The notes below the pieces were generated by a model. That model had not been told where the DNA came from. It searched no databases and worked only from the letters and a program-made list of their open reading frames with translations. Positions 48,473-57,682 of a stretch of 64,000 nt of DNA are shown here, piece by piece. Origin of the DNA: Sphingobium sp. HWE2-09 (lineage in GTDB: Bacteria; Pseudomonadota; Alphaproteobacteria; Sphingomonadales; Sphingomonadaceae); assembly GCF_035989265.1 (NCBI RefSeq), contig NZ_JAYKZX010000001.1, positions 620,001 through 684,000 on the forward strand, written 5' to 3'. The translations under genes and the position numbers were made by a program. How positions within the stretch are numbered: position 1 is the stretch's first letter; the number at the start of each line of letters is the position of its first letter.

Positions 48473-50115
48473 TGGCCGACACATTCCAAGGTGTGACCGC
48501 CGCCGAACATTTCGAGGCTGACTATAGCGACGGCCTGGCTCTTTTCCGTGCCGCGCACGCCAGAGATCCCGAGCGGACTTTCCTGCATTATTTCGATGCG
48601 ACACTCAGCTATGCCGATGTGGAGGTAGCCAGCAACGCGATGGCGGCCGGTCTGCTGGACAGCGGTTTCCAGCGCGGCGACCGTCTTGCGCTTTACATGC
48701 AAAATATCCCGCAGTTCTTCGTGGTTCTGCTGGCGACCTGGAAATGCGGCGGCACGGCGGTGACGATTAATCCAATGAACCGAAGCCGCGAACTAGGTCT
48801 GATCCTCAACGACGCGCAACCGACCGTTCTTGTCGCAGAAGCCGACTTGATTGGCATTTCCTATGCCAATCTGGGTGACGATGTTCACCGGCCCACACTG
48901 GTTCTTACGACGAATGGCTGGGCTTACCAATCTGTTCCCGAACCCCGCTTCTTCGGGGGCGAACCGCCCGCCCCGCCCGCAGGGACTACCGATCTGACGA
49001 CGTTCATAGCGGACAACGTCGGCCGCTATCCCGACTGCAAAGGGCCAAATCCGGAAGATATCGCGCTGCTTGTATATACGTCGGGCACGAGCGGCACGCC
49101 TAAAGGCGTCATCAATCTGCATCGCGGCGTTGCGTTGGGTTCCCAATTGTCGCGCGTCTCGCAGGATCTGCCCGATGGCGTCGTGACACTGGCCATTGCT
49201 CCGCTGTTCCACATCGCAGGGCTGATAATGTGTGCTGGCAGTACGATCCATGCAGGGGGCACGCTACTGCTCTGCTACAGGTTTGATCCCGCCATCGTGA
49301 TCGAAGCGATCGCGCGGCACAAGCCGCATACGACATCGGGATCAATCACCGTCTATATTGCGCTGATGAACGCGGCGGAGAGCGCGCCGGACATTTTGGC
49401 GAGCATAGTCAAGCCCTTCAGCGGCGGCGCCCCGGTTTCGGCTGCCGTCACGGATCAATATCGCAGCCATACCGGCAACATGATCCGCACAGGCTATGGG
49501 CTGACTGAAACCACGGGGGGCGTCTTCATGGAGCCGGCGGACGGCTCGAGAAGGATCGATCCGGCGACCGGCACCCTGTCGGTCGGCCGCGCCGTTTCCA
49601 CCTTCTCCGTTCATATCGTCGATGACGATGGCGTGGTTTTGCCCCCGGGCGAGGCCGGCGAAGTCGTGCTTCAAGGCCCCGCCGTCTCGCCGGGCTACTG
49701 GCGCAACCCGCAGGCAACGGCCGAGGCCATGCGGGCGGACGGTTTTCATACCGGCGACGTCGGCTTCCTCGATGCTGATGGTTGGCTGTTCCTCATCGAC
49801 CGCAAGAAGGACATGATCATTGCAGGCGGTTTCAAAGTCTGGCCGCGCGAGGTTGAGGATGTGCTGTACGCTCATCCCGCCGTCCGAGAAGCCGCCGTCA
49901 TTGGCGTGCAGGATCCCTATCGGGGGGAAACGGTGAAAGCCATAGTCAGCTTGAAGCATGGCGCAACAGCGACGACAAAAGAATTAATCGACTTTTGCAA
50001 GAAGCAGATGGCGGCCTATAAATATCCGCGCATGATCGATATCATCGACGAACTACCGAAAAGTCCCGCCGGCAAAATTCTCAAGCGCGAACTGGTAGCG
50101 CGAGGGCTGCCATAA
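48472..50115 (+). CDS. acyl-CoA synthetase (AMP-forming)
   Basis: ANL-superfamily CoA ligase of 547 residues. Motifs in order: P-loop YTSGTSGTPKGV, GYGLTETTGG, GYWRNPQATAEAM, HTGDVGFLDADGW, DRKKDMIIAGGFKVWPREVED hinge, and PKSPAGKILKREL with the catalytic Lys. It activates a carboxylic acid, here probably the oxidised side chain, to its CoA ester. ATG overlaps the thiolase stop. Followed after 57 bp by an SDR gene. Confidence 0.93.
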   Translation: MADTFQGVTAAEHFEADYSDGLALFRAAHARDPERTFLHYFDATLSYADVEVASNAMAAGLLDSGFQRGDRLALYMQNIPQFFVVLLATWKCGGTAVTINPMNRSRELGLILNDAQPTVLVAEADLIGISYANLGDDVHRPTLVLTTNGWAYQSVPEPRFFGGEPPAPPAGTTDLTTFIADNVGRYPDCKGPNPEDIALLVYTSGTSGTPKGVINLHRGVALGSQLSRVSQDLPDGVVTLAIAPLFHIAGLIMCAGSTIHAGGTLLLCYRFDPAIVIEAIARHKPHTTSGSITVYIALMNAAESAPDILASIVKPFSGGAPVSAAVTDQYRSHTGNMIRTGYGLTETTGGVFMEPADGSRRIDPATGTLSVGRAVSTFSVHIVDDDGVVLPPGEAGEVVLQGPAVSPGYWRNPQATAEAMRADGFHTGDVGFLDADGWLFLIDRKKDMIIAGGFKVWPREVEDVLYAHPAVREAAVIGVQDPYRGETVKAIVSLKHGATATTKELIDFCKKQMAAYKYPRMIDIIDELPKSPAGKILKRELVARGLP

Positions 50116-50172
50116 GGCCGTCTCGTCGCGACACATCAACTATCGGTCACCAAAGGCTATTGGAGCAGGGAT

Positions 50173-50934
50173 ATGCTAAACGACAAGGTCGCAATCGTCA
50201 CCGGCGGCGGGCGGGGCATCGGCGCGGGCATCACGCAATGTCTGGCGCGCGATGGCGCCCATGTGGTGATCCTCGACATCGTTGTAGACGAAGCTGAGAA
50301 GCTGGCTGCGCAACTTGCGGCTGAGGGTTTTCATGTCTCGGTGCAACAGGCGGACGTGTCCTCCTTTTCTTCGTTCGAGCGAGCCGTGGAGGCTGTTTTC
50401 GATGCCGAGGGCCGGATCGACATTCTCGTCAATAATGCCGGCATCGTCGCCGCCCCCACAGCATTCCTGGATTCGGACCCGGACGACTGGGAAAGGATCA
50501 TCGACGTTGATCTCAAGGGCGTGCTGATCGGCGTAAAATTATGTGCTCCCTATATGATAAAGCAAGGCAGCGGCGTGATCATCAATATTGGGTCGGACTC
50601 CGCGCGCTTCGGCGAGCCGGGGATCGTGGTCTATTCGGGGGCCAAAGGCGCGGTTAATTCAGCAAGCAAAGGCTTGGCCAAAGAGCTGGCGCCCCACAAT
50701 ATCCGTGTGAATGTGATTTCACCCGGTTTGATCCACACAGCGATCATCGATGTCGCCTGTTCAACACCCCAGGGCCGCGCAATGGTTGAGGCGACGACAA
50801 AGACAATCCCGCTGGGCAAGATGGGGCAGCCGATCGACGTTGGCCATATGGTGTCATTCCTTGCCGCCGACACAGCATCCTACATCACGGGTCAGACTTT
50901 CAGCGTGAATGGCGGCATGCTGATGATCGGCTAA
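50173..50934 (+). CDS. SDR family oxidoreductase
   Basis: Classical short-chain dehydrogenase of 253 residues: TGGGRGIGAGI cofactor motif, NNAG at about 87, catalytic Ser in NIGSDSAR, YSGAK Tyr/Lys pair, and the C-terminal ITGQTFSVNGGMLM. Asp at the end of beta-2 (VVILDIVVDEA) predicts NAD+ rather than NADP+. Likely oxidises a hydroxyl intermediate, for instance a benzylic alcohol or hydroxyacyl-CoA. Same strand and operon as the CoA ligase. Confidence 0.92.
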   Translation: MLNDKVAIVTGGGRGIGAGITQCLARDGAHVVILDIVVDEAEKLAAQLAAEGFHVSVQQADVSSFSSFERAVEAVFDAEGRIDILVNNAGIVAAPTAFLDSDPDDWERIIDVDLKGVLIGVKLCAPYMIKQGSGVIINIGSDSARFGEPGIVVYSGAKGAVNSASKGLAKELAPHNIRVNVISPGLIHTAIIDVACSTPQGRAMVEATTKTIPLGKMGQPIDVGHMVSFLAADTASYITGQTFSVNGGMLMIG

Positions 50935-51085
50935 CGCCAATCGATGATAGCGTTACTTACAAATCATGTTTTCCGACCATTAGTACTTGCGTTCCAATTC
51001 ATTTATGCTTGCATACGGATATGCATAGACTTGCGCTTCGCCCCCAAACACTGAGCAATATCATTGAACATTAAGGGCCTTTGGT

Positions 51086-51736
51086 ATGATACAGCTCTAT
51101 TCCTACTTCCGGAGCTCAACCAGTTATCGTGTGCGCATCGCTTTGAATCTCAAGGAACTGGACTATGCGATCGAAACGGTAAACCTGGCCGCCGGCGACC
51201 AAGTGAAAGAAGCGTTTCTCCGCATCAATCCTGCCGGCGGCGTACCTGTGCTCCAGATTGGCGGTCGATCCATGATGCAATCGGTGGCGATAATCGAATG
51301 GCTCGATGAGGTCTATGGGGGTGCCCCGCTCCTTCCGCAAGATCCTGACAAACGCTTCATCGTCCGGGAAGCAGCCTCAATGATCGCGACCGAGCTCCAT
51401 GCGCCTCTTAATCTAACAGTCCTTCAGTATCTGAAGAAAGACATGTCGCAGGATCAAGCTTCTGTGGATCGCTGGTATCATCATTGGCTGGCGGCGAAGT
51501 TGAAGCCGCTTGAACATAAACTCGAACAGCGCGCGACGGGGGACTATCTGGTCGATGCGCCTGGGTTGTTCGAATGCGTTTTAATCCCGCAGCTTTACAA
51601 CGCACGCCGCTTCGCTTTCGATCTTGAGTCATTTCCGCGGATGCGCAGGATCGAAACGGCCTGCGCCCATCACCCTGCATTCATTAAGGCTCACCCCTCC
51701 GGCCAGCCTGATACTCCAGAAGGTCATCGATCATGA
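51086..51736 (+). CDS. maleylacetoacetate/maleylpyruvate isomerase (zeta GST)
   Basis: Zeta-class glutathione S-transferase fold, 216 residues, with the family motif YFRSSTSYRVRIALNLK (active-site SS.S), INPAGGVPVL, and SVAIIEWLDE for glutathione binding. It isomerises a maleyl- to a fumaryl- ring-cleavage product using glutathione. Overlaps the FAH-family gene by ATGA, the classic order for gentisate- or homogentisate-type pathways. No cupin gentisate or homogentisate dioxygenase is found in the window, so the ring-cleaving enzyme is elsewhere or different. Confidence 0.9.
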   Translation: MIQLYSYFRSSTSYRVRIALNLKELDYAIETVNLAAGDQVKEAFLRINPAGGVPVLQIGGRSMMQSVAIIEWLDEVYGGAPLLPQDPDKRFIVREAASMIATELHAPLNLTVLQYLKKDMSQDQASVDRWYHHWLAAKLKPLEHKLEQRATGDYLVDAPGLFECVLIPQLYNARRFAFDLESFPRMRRIETACAHHPAFIKAHPSGQPDTPEGHRS

Positions 51737-52743
51737 AACTTGCTTCCCTCAAATCCGGCCGCGACGGCCGCCTCGTCGTCGTGACGCGCGACCTGTCCCG
51801 TTGCACGGCCGTGGACGATATCGCGCCCACCATGCAGGCGGCGCTAGACAATTGGGAAGAACTGTCGCCGCAACTAAGCAGCGTCGCGGCTGACCTTGAA
51901 AGTGGCGTGGTGACCGGGCAACCGTTCGATCAGGGTGCCTGCATGTCCCCCCTGCCGCGCGCTTATCAGTGGGCGGACGCCAGTGCCTATGTCAACCATG
52001 TAGCCCTCGTCAGGCAGGCACGGGGCGCGGAGATGCCGCCAAGCTTCTATCATGATCCAATCATGTATCAGGGTGGGTCCGACTGTAACGTCGCTCCGCA
52101 CGATCCGATCCTCGTTGGCGATGAGGCATGGGGTTACGATTTCGAGGCGGAGATCGCGGTCGTCACCGGCGACGTTCCGCAGGGCGTTAGCGCCGCCGAG
52201 GCGGAGCAGTATATTCGTCTGTTCATGCTCTGCAACGATGTCTCGCTGCGGAATCTCATTCCCCCAGAACTGGCCAAGGGGTTCGGATTTTTCCACGGCA
52301 AGCCGCCCACCACATACTCCCCCGTCGCCGTGACCAAAGACGAACTTGGAGACACTTGGCGGGATGGACGACTGCACCTTCCCCTGCTCGTCAGCCTCAA
52401 CGGCCAACCTTTCGGTAAAGCCGAGGCGGGCGAGGACGCGACGTTCAGCCATGCCGACCTTATCGCGCATGCCGCAAAGACGCGGCCTTTGTCTGCAGGT
52501 ACCATCATTGGTGCCGGAACCGTTTCGAACCGAGATGCTGAAGGGGGACCAGGGCAACCAATCTCCGAAGGTGGCAGCGGCTATAGCTGCATCGCGGAAA
52601 TCCGGGTGGTGGAAACAATTTTGCACGGGGCGCCGTCAACGCCGTTCATGCAGATTGGCGATCGGGTCGAGATCGAGATGGTCGACGCTACCGGTCGATC
52701 CATTTTCGGCAGGATCGATCAGGCCACAAGGCAGATAAGCTGA
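51733..52743 (+). CDS. fumarylacetoacetate hydrolase family protein
   Basis: FAH-family hydrolase of 336 residues, longer than the gene at 661-1539 and closer to fumarylacetoacetases. It has MKLASLKSGRDGRLVVV, YQGGSDCNVAPHDPI, WGYDFEAEIAVVTGDV (metal-binding Glu residues), FMLCNDVSLRNL and GTIIGAGTVSNRD. It would hydrolyse the fumaryl product made by the coupled isomerase into fumarate plus a keto acid. Convergent with the LuxR-type gene. Confidence 0.9.
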   Translation: MKLASLKSGRDGRLVVVTRDLSRCTAVDDIAPTMQAALDNWEELSPQLSSVAADLESGVVTGQPFDQGACMSPLPRAYQWADASAYVNHVALVRQARGAEMPPSFYHDPIMYQGGSDCNVAPHDPILVGDEAWGYDFEAEIAVVTGDVPQGVSAAEAEQYIRLFMLCNDVSLRNLIPPELAKGFGFFHGKPPTTYSPVAVTKDELGDTWRDGRLHLPLLVSLNGQPFGKAEAGEDATFSHADLIAHAAKTRPLSAGTIIGAGTVSNRDAEGGPGQPISEGGSGYSCIAEIRVVETILHGAPSTPFMQIGDRVEIEMVDATGRSIFGRIDQATRQIS

Positions 52744-52871
52744 CGGCATGACAGGCATCCGTCGCATCGGTGCGGGGAGACCGGTCAGATGGCTCCCATC
52801 CGTGCCGACTGCGTATGGGTATCATCGCCGCACCATGCTGGACGCAAGCTCCCCCACCCGCAGGCCGTCGA

Positions 52872-53711
52872 TCAACGTGCGTATGAAGCCGGACTTCTCC
52901 GCGGCATCGTGGTGCCGACGCTCCACAGGGATACATACCACATCAACAATTCGCGCTGCGTAGCAATATTGAGCCGATGATAAACCCGCTTGCGATACGT
53001 CATGACGGTTTCTTCGCTCACGCCGAGTTCCAGCGAGATTCCAAGCGATGACATGCCATAAAGGATACGGGAGCATACCTGCGCTTCGCGCCGCGGAAGT
53101 CCGTCCGGGGACTTGGCCACGCAAGCTTCTATCGCTTCCAGCGAGTTGAGCGACTCGAACAATAGCCTCCGTTGCCAAAGCGCGCTCGCATGCTTGCCTA
53201 AAATAGACAATAGCGGCGATGCTAGGGCTTCTAAGTTGGCGATCGCGTCTTCTGCAAAATCGCCCCTTTCGACCGAATGCAGCACACTCAGCGCGACATG
53301 TCCAACTGCCGATCGACCGCACAACAGAAGACGTTGTCCCATATGCGAGTATATCTTGCTCCGCAGCTCGGGATCTTCAAGACTCTGAATATCCATGCGG
53401 ATAAGCGACGGATGCACGTGATTGAACGTGAACCTCGCAGCCGTCATCGTAGGGTCGCGCTGCCACAGCCCCGATTCGATATAGGCGTTGGTGCAACGCT
53501 CTGCTGTGTCACTGTCGTCGAGGCTCGCGACCGCAAGCTTGACCGGTTGCGCCGATTCGATCTGGAACACGGCACAGTGGTCGGCGCCGCAAACATCATT
53601 GAGAAAGAGGAGAAGCTCCTTCCCGAAACAATCGTCTCCGATGACGTCTATGATCGAATGTAATCCCCGAGGCTCGCACCCCAGTTTTTCAGACTCATAG
53701 GCGTTCATCAT
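52872..53711 (-). CDS. LuxR family transcriptional regulator
   Basis: Regulator of 279 residues with a C-terminal LuxR/GerE helix-turn-helix: LPRREAQVCSRILYGMSSLGISLELGVSEETVMTYRKRVYHRLNI (about residues 206-250). The N-terminal 200 residues resemble no acyl-homoserine-lactone domain I can recognise; the segment FLNDVCGADHCAVFQIE looks GAF/autoinducer-like. Second in-frame ATG at 53708. It is the only intact regulator inside the palindrome-bearing region, and LuxR-type proteins bind 18-20-bp inverted repeats, so it is the leading candidate to bind those sites. No copy of the site precedes its own gene. Confidence 0.87.
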   Translation of the reverse strand: MMNAYESEKLGCEPRGLHSIIDVIGDDCFGKELLLFLNDVCGADHCAVFQIESAQPVKLAVASLDDSDTAERCTNAYIESGLWQRDPTMTAARFTFNHVHPSLIRMDIQSLEDPELRSKIYSHMGQRLLLCGRSAVGHVALSVLHSVERGDFAEDAIANLEALASPLLSILGKHASALWQRRLLFESLNSLEAIEACVAKSPDGLPRREAQVCSRILYGMSSLGISLELGVSEETVMTYRKRVYHRLNIATQRELLMWYVSLWSVGTTMPRRSPASYAR

Positions 53712-53836
53712 CCCGTCTCCTGCAACCAGCTGTTCTTTTTACCCGAAATGGCCGCGCCATCATGATTACTCCATATAGGTCGTTCTCCAAAGCGGAATCG
53801 GCATGGTATGCGTCCGCACAAATTCTAGGTTGCGGA

Positions 53837-54211
53837 TCAGCGCCGCAGGGAAAATACAAGGCGGGCCATTGCAATCGGTTTGCCGGCATCTTCCTGCCAG
53901 GCGGTGGCATCAACATGAATGATCCGGTCGCCGCGCCGGACAATCTCCGCGTTGGCATGCGTTTCGGCATGCATGGCAGCCCGCATGTAATCGACGGTTA
54001 TCGAAACAGGCTGGACGTCGATGCTCGCATCGTTGGTAACGGATTCGGCAAACACCCCCGCCGCGCACTCCAGCAAGCCCGCTAGAGCCCCACCGTGCAG
54101 CATGCCGGAGTGACCACTATTCTTCTCACTCGGCGACATGGAGCAAACCGGGAGGCCCATATGATCCTCATCGATTCTGATGCCAAGGAAGGCGGCGTAG
54201 GGACGATCCAT
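53837..54211 (-). CDS. PaaI-like thioesterase
   Basis: Hotdog-fold protein of 124 residues. HSGMLHGGALAGLLECAAGVFA is the PaaI active-site helix with the HGG turn, then SITVDYMRAAM and VDATAWQEDAGKPIAMARLVF. Two bases separate it from the next thioesterase-like gene, so they are co-transcribed. Probable role is CoA-ester hydrolysis. Confidence 0.85.
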   Translation of the reverse strand: MDRPYAAFLGIRIDEDHMGLPVCSMSPSEKNSGHSGMLHGGALAGLLECAAGVFAESVTNDASIDVQPVSITVDYMRAAMHAETHANAEIVRRGDRIIHVDATAWQEDAGKPIAMARLVFSLRR

Positions 54212-54213
54212 AT

Positions 54214-54621
54214 TTAGTTCGCCTGGGTGTAGAAGAAACTGGCGATTGCATTGACAACCGGATCGGCTTCATCCTTGTCGTAGGCAACGCCGCGGGCGAA
54301 CGCGATACGCTTCGTCACGCGAAAACATTCAGCTTGGCCGATGAGCCGGCAGCCCGGCGTCGCCGACCGAAGATGGTCGACGCGTAAGCTCAATATCAAG
54401 GTCGATTTCGGCCGTTCGATCACTGACCAGATGGCATGCGCGCATGCAGCTTCCATCAAGCTGAAGATCGGTGCCGATGCCGGCATATGGGACGTTGATG
54501 TCGCCATGAGCTCATCACGCCAGTCCAGACCAAACATCGCCGACCCGGGTTCCGCCTGTATCAATTTTATGCCTAGGCATCTCATATGGGCGCACTGCTG
54601 TTGCTCTTCGGGTAACAGCAC
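54214..54621 (-). CDS. PaaI-like hotdog-fold thioesterase
   Basis: Hotdog protein of 135 residues. The active-site helix region reads SHMPASAPIFSLMEAACAHAIW, where the usual HGG is replaced, so activity may differ. LILSLRVDHLRSATPGCRLIGQAECFRV supplies the second half of the fold. Adjacent to the canonical member at 53837, suggesting a heteromeric pair or a diverged duplicate. Confidence 0.78.
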   Translation of the reverse strand: MLLPEEQQQCAHMRCLGIKLIQAEPGSAMFGLDWRDELMATSTSHMPASAPIFSLMEAACAHAIWSVIERPKSTLILSLRVDHLRSATPGCRLIGQAECFRVTKRIAFARGVAYDKDEADPVVNAIASFFYTQAN

Positions 54622-54809
54622 TTCGTTAGCCTTCTATTCCCTGCACCACATATCAACTCACACCCCGCCGAGCGCTGGATGCAATCAACTCGCTCAGCAT
54701 GATCGCCTCTCCACTTTAAGGATTTGAAGCCAGTTAACAACGGGGTCGCCAGTGCAATCAAGCAGCGAGGAGGATGTGCTGCTATTTGTCATTGGAAACC
54801 CGGCAAAGT

Positions 54810-54837
54810 GGCCGCCCCGTCCCCCTCCAGGGCGGCC
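54810..54837 (-). terminator. 8-bp GC hairpin downstream of FAD monooxygenase gene
   Basis: GGCCGCCC and GGGCGGCC with a 12-nt loop, 26 bp after the monooxygenase stop (minus strand). Strong stem, no T tract. Contains GTCCCC in the loop but not the operator palindrome. Confidence 0.5.
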
Positions 54838-54862
54838 CCGTCTCAGGATGCGATCCTAGCGA

Positions 54863-56104
54863 TCAATAGTGCGGTAGTTCCACGGCGTTGGCCGCCTTGA
54901 CGAGCTCCGCCCCCGTTGAACCATCGTCACCGCGCTCGGCAGCCGGCGTGTCCCCGGCACTATCGAGGATTTCTTTGATCCGTCGATCGCGGGCATGGAT
55001 TTCCTCCCAGCTGTCGGCGATGATGTCGAATTCCGGTGAATTGATCAGCGCCTGGTTCGCGGCCACATAGTCGCGGAGCACGCGGCGATATTCAGGAAAC
55101 GCGACGCGATGGTCGCCGCCTGCGCGCTTGAGCTCTCCTGCGAGGACATATCCACCAACGACGGCAAGGCTCGATCCCTGGCCGGTCATCAATGTCGGGG
55201 CATAGCCGGCATCACCGACGAGCGCGACACGGCCGTTGGACCAGGACTCCATGTGAATTTGGGTAACATCATCAAAATACAGGTCATTGGCTGGCTCAAG
55301 TTCATCCAGTATCTGGCGGATGACCCATTTGTCATTGTCCGGCTCAAAGACCTCCTTCAGGATGCGCTTTTGCTCGACCGTGTCGCGCCGGTCGAAATCA
55401 ATTGGGGGTGAAGCGAAGATGAACATGCTCCGCGTATGCTTGTCGGCACCATATTGGATGACGCTAACCGATTTGCCCGGCAGATTGAGCATCAGCCATT
55501 GGCGTTCCATGTTCAAAATATTGGGAAGCGTGAAGATTGCACAATATTGACGGCGTGGCCGCGCGAATTTCTCTTCCGGGCCAAATGCCAATGCGCGGAC
55601 ATTGGAGTGAAGGCCGTCGGCGCCGATCACCAGATCATATTTAGCGCTCTTGCCGGAGGCGAAGGTCACATCTACCCCGTCCTCGTCCTGCACCAGCGTA
55701 GCGATGCTATCGTTGAAGAGATTTTCGACACCGTCCACCTGCGCTTGCGCCGAGGCGAGGATCGAAGTCAGATCATCGCGGAGGATTTCGACGTCGCCCG
55801 AGACACCCTCGCCTGCCCCGAAATTGCCGTCTGTTTTCCAGACCGCCGACCCGTCCGGTGCAATGCGAACAATCTCCCGCGTGCGCACGCGCGCTGCTCT
55901 GGCTTGCTCGAGAATGCCCATCCGATCGGCCACGGTGACAGCGACGCCCCGCAGATCGATCGCGAAACCGCCAATTCGCGGCGCGGACGCGCGCTCGAGA
56001 AGTGTCACCCTAGCGCCGTGACGCGCCAACCAGTATGACACCGTTTGACCGGCGGCGCCTGCGCCTGAAACCAGAATGCTCAATCTACTTAGCTCTGACG
56101 ACAT
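54863..56104 (-). CDS. FAD-dependent monooxygenase (class A)
   Basis: Single-component flavin monooxygenase of the PHBH/TetX-like group, 413 residues. The N-terminal GxGxxG is ILVSGAGAAGQTVSYWLARHGARVTLLERA; DLVIGADGLHSNVRA is the DG motif and ALVGDAGYAPTLMTGQGSSLAVVGGYVLAGEL the GD motif. It would hydroxylate an aromatic or activated substrate with NAD(P)H and oxygen. Monocistronic, divergent from the AraC-type gene, which is the obvious candidate regulator. Confidence 0.9.
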   Translation of the reverse strand: MSSELSRLSILVSGAGAAGQTVSYWLARHGARVTLLERASAPRIGGFAIDLRGVAVTVADRMGILEQARAARVRTREIVRIAPDGSAVWKTDGNFGAGEGVSGDVEILRDDLTSILASAQAQVDGVENLFNDSIATLVQDEDGVDVTFASGKSAKYDLVIGADGLHSNVRALAFGPEEKFARPRRQYCAIFTLPNILNMERQWLMLNLPGKSVSVIQYGADKHTRSMFIFASPPIDFDRRDTVEQKRILKEVFEPDNDKWVIRQILDELEPANDLYFDDVTQIHMESWSNGRVALVGDAGYAPTLMTGQGSSLAVVGGYVLAGELKRAGGDHRVAFPEYRRVLRDYVAANQALINSPEFDIIADSWEEIHARDRRIKEILDSAGDTPAAERGDDGSTGAELVKAANAVELPHY

Positions 56105-56493
56105 TCAATCCACCTGCTCTATTGATCAAGCCAGCAGCTATAGGGTCGCCGGGCACCAATCGCCTAAGCGTGGCCGGTCAACGAATTTCGCGATCCTGCC
56201 AAAACAGACCGTGCGTCGCCCGGTGGCGCACAGGACCTTTTTCCCGCGCTCACCTTATCCGGCAGCGTCGCAATACAAATCAAACGGATAAACATCGGAA
56301 CGCTTGATCGTAGGAGCAGCAAGAGTATGGTCTCCACAAGAGATGATATGGAGATATGGTCTTAGGCTGCAGTCATAATGACAAATCGCATCTTGATTGA
56401 GTGAACTTGCGGTAAACTCATATTGATCAGGCTTGAATGCCCATTCATAGAATTTCGTTGACGACAAAAAGGGCGACGTCAGGAGAGAATAAT
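56105..56493. promoter_or_regulatory. divergent region between FAD monooxygenase and AraC gene
   Basis: 389 bp without a gene. Contains a near-direct repeat of TATGGTCT (about 56327-56334 and 56353-56360) that could be AraC half-sites; no GTCCC palindrome. Confidence 0.4.
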
Positions 56494-57287
56494 ATGCGCG
56501 AAATCGCGCTCGAAACCATTTTTGAACAGCATATGGTGCCGCGGGCAATTTCGGCAAGTCCCTCATATCTCACGAGCGAGGACTTCAGAGTTGAGGCCCA
56601 TTCTCACCAAAGGGCCGAGATCATTCTGTGCTTACGCGGGGTCGTCACCTGTGAGGTGGCAAATGGTTTCTGGATCGTCCCCCCCATTGCGCGCTGTGGA
56701 TTCCCGCCAACGAGACCCATAGCGTGTCCGCAGTAGGCGATCTTGATATTTATTGCTTGTGTCTGGACGCCAACATCGCCAGCGCTCTGCCGCAATGTTG
56801 CTGTACGTTGGGGATATCCCCATTGCTTCGAGAGCTTATCATTGCTGTTTCCAAGTTGCCCGCCCTCTATGACCCGTCTGGATCCGCCAAGAGCCTGATC
56901 GATACGACATTAAACGAGCTTGAGACGGCGCCTATAGAGCGTCTTCACGTCCCCTTCCCTGCCGATACTCGGCTGCGACAGATCGCGCAGGCGTTTGTGA
57001 CAGATCCGACAGACCGCTCAACTATGTCAGAATGGTCGCGCCGTGTCGGCATGAGCGAACGGAGCCTGTTCCGGCTGGTGCAACGGGAAGTGGGCTTGAC
57101 CTTCGGCCAGTGGCGACAACAATTTCAGATCATCATAGCGCTCAGACGGCTAGCCGAAGGAGACAGCGTCCAAAACGTCGCATTCGACCTTGGTTATGAA
57201 AGCGCGAGTTCCTTCTGCACAATGTTCCGAAAGGCACTAGGCCAATCGCCGGGCAAATATCTTGCCACTCATCGCCGCCTTCAGTGA
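56494..57287 (+). pseudogene. AraC family regulator, frameshift in a C7 tract
   Basis: N-terminal cupin-like sensing domain (MREIALETIFEQHMVPRAIS, then HSHQRAEIILCLRGVVTCEVANGFW) and a C-terminal AraC-type double HTH (MSEWSRRVGMSERSLFRLVQREVG, then VQNVAFDLGYESASSFCTMFRKALGQSPGKY). The frame breaks at the run of seven C at about 56679-56685. With eight C the protein reads IVPPHCALWIPANETHSV, the normal AraC cupin continuation. AGGAGA precedes the ATG. It may be a true loss, a slippage-prone tract or a sequencing error. Confidence 0.85.
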
Positions 57288-57682
57288 CACCGCGAGCCTC
57301 TGTTCCTCATCGCGCTTGAGGCACGCGCAATCCCGCGCTCGTCGGCTTGATGATCAAGACGAAAAGCAGGCGGCCTCCTCTCGCCTATGCGGAACCAGCG
57401 GCCGTCCCCACAGAGTCCTGAGAACCGACGTTTAAGGTAAAATTACTGGGCGCAAATTAGACCGTAGCATATGGCACTACGCGAACTACCTGGCGTTCTG
57501 GGAGCTGCAGCGCCTTGCAGGCGGATCAGGGCAGCAGCCCCGATCCGTCAGCCCAACGCGTCCAAATTCTCATCATAAGGCCCAAATTGCTGCCTGCCGT
57601 GGCCGTACCCAACCACAGCGGATATGTCATGGACCCAATTGCCGGTTCTCAAGGAGGGGTGGAGCGTGATGGCTTAGTTCCG
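57288..57682. other. gene-free stretch between convergent genes
   Basis: 395 bp between the AraC gene end and the last gene of the long minus-strand operon. No supported gene or strong terminator-like hairpin seen. Confidence 0.4.

Noticed and set aside
54810..54837. Possible tenth copy of the GTCCC palindrome
   Set aside because: GTCCCC lies in the loop of a GC hairpin and is followed by GGGCGG, not GGGAC; it is downstream of a gene and better explained as a terminator.
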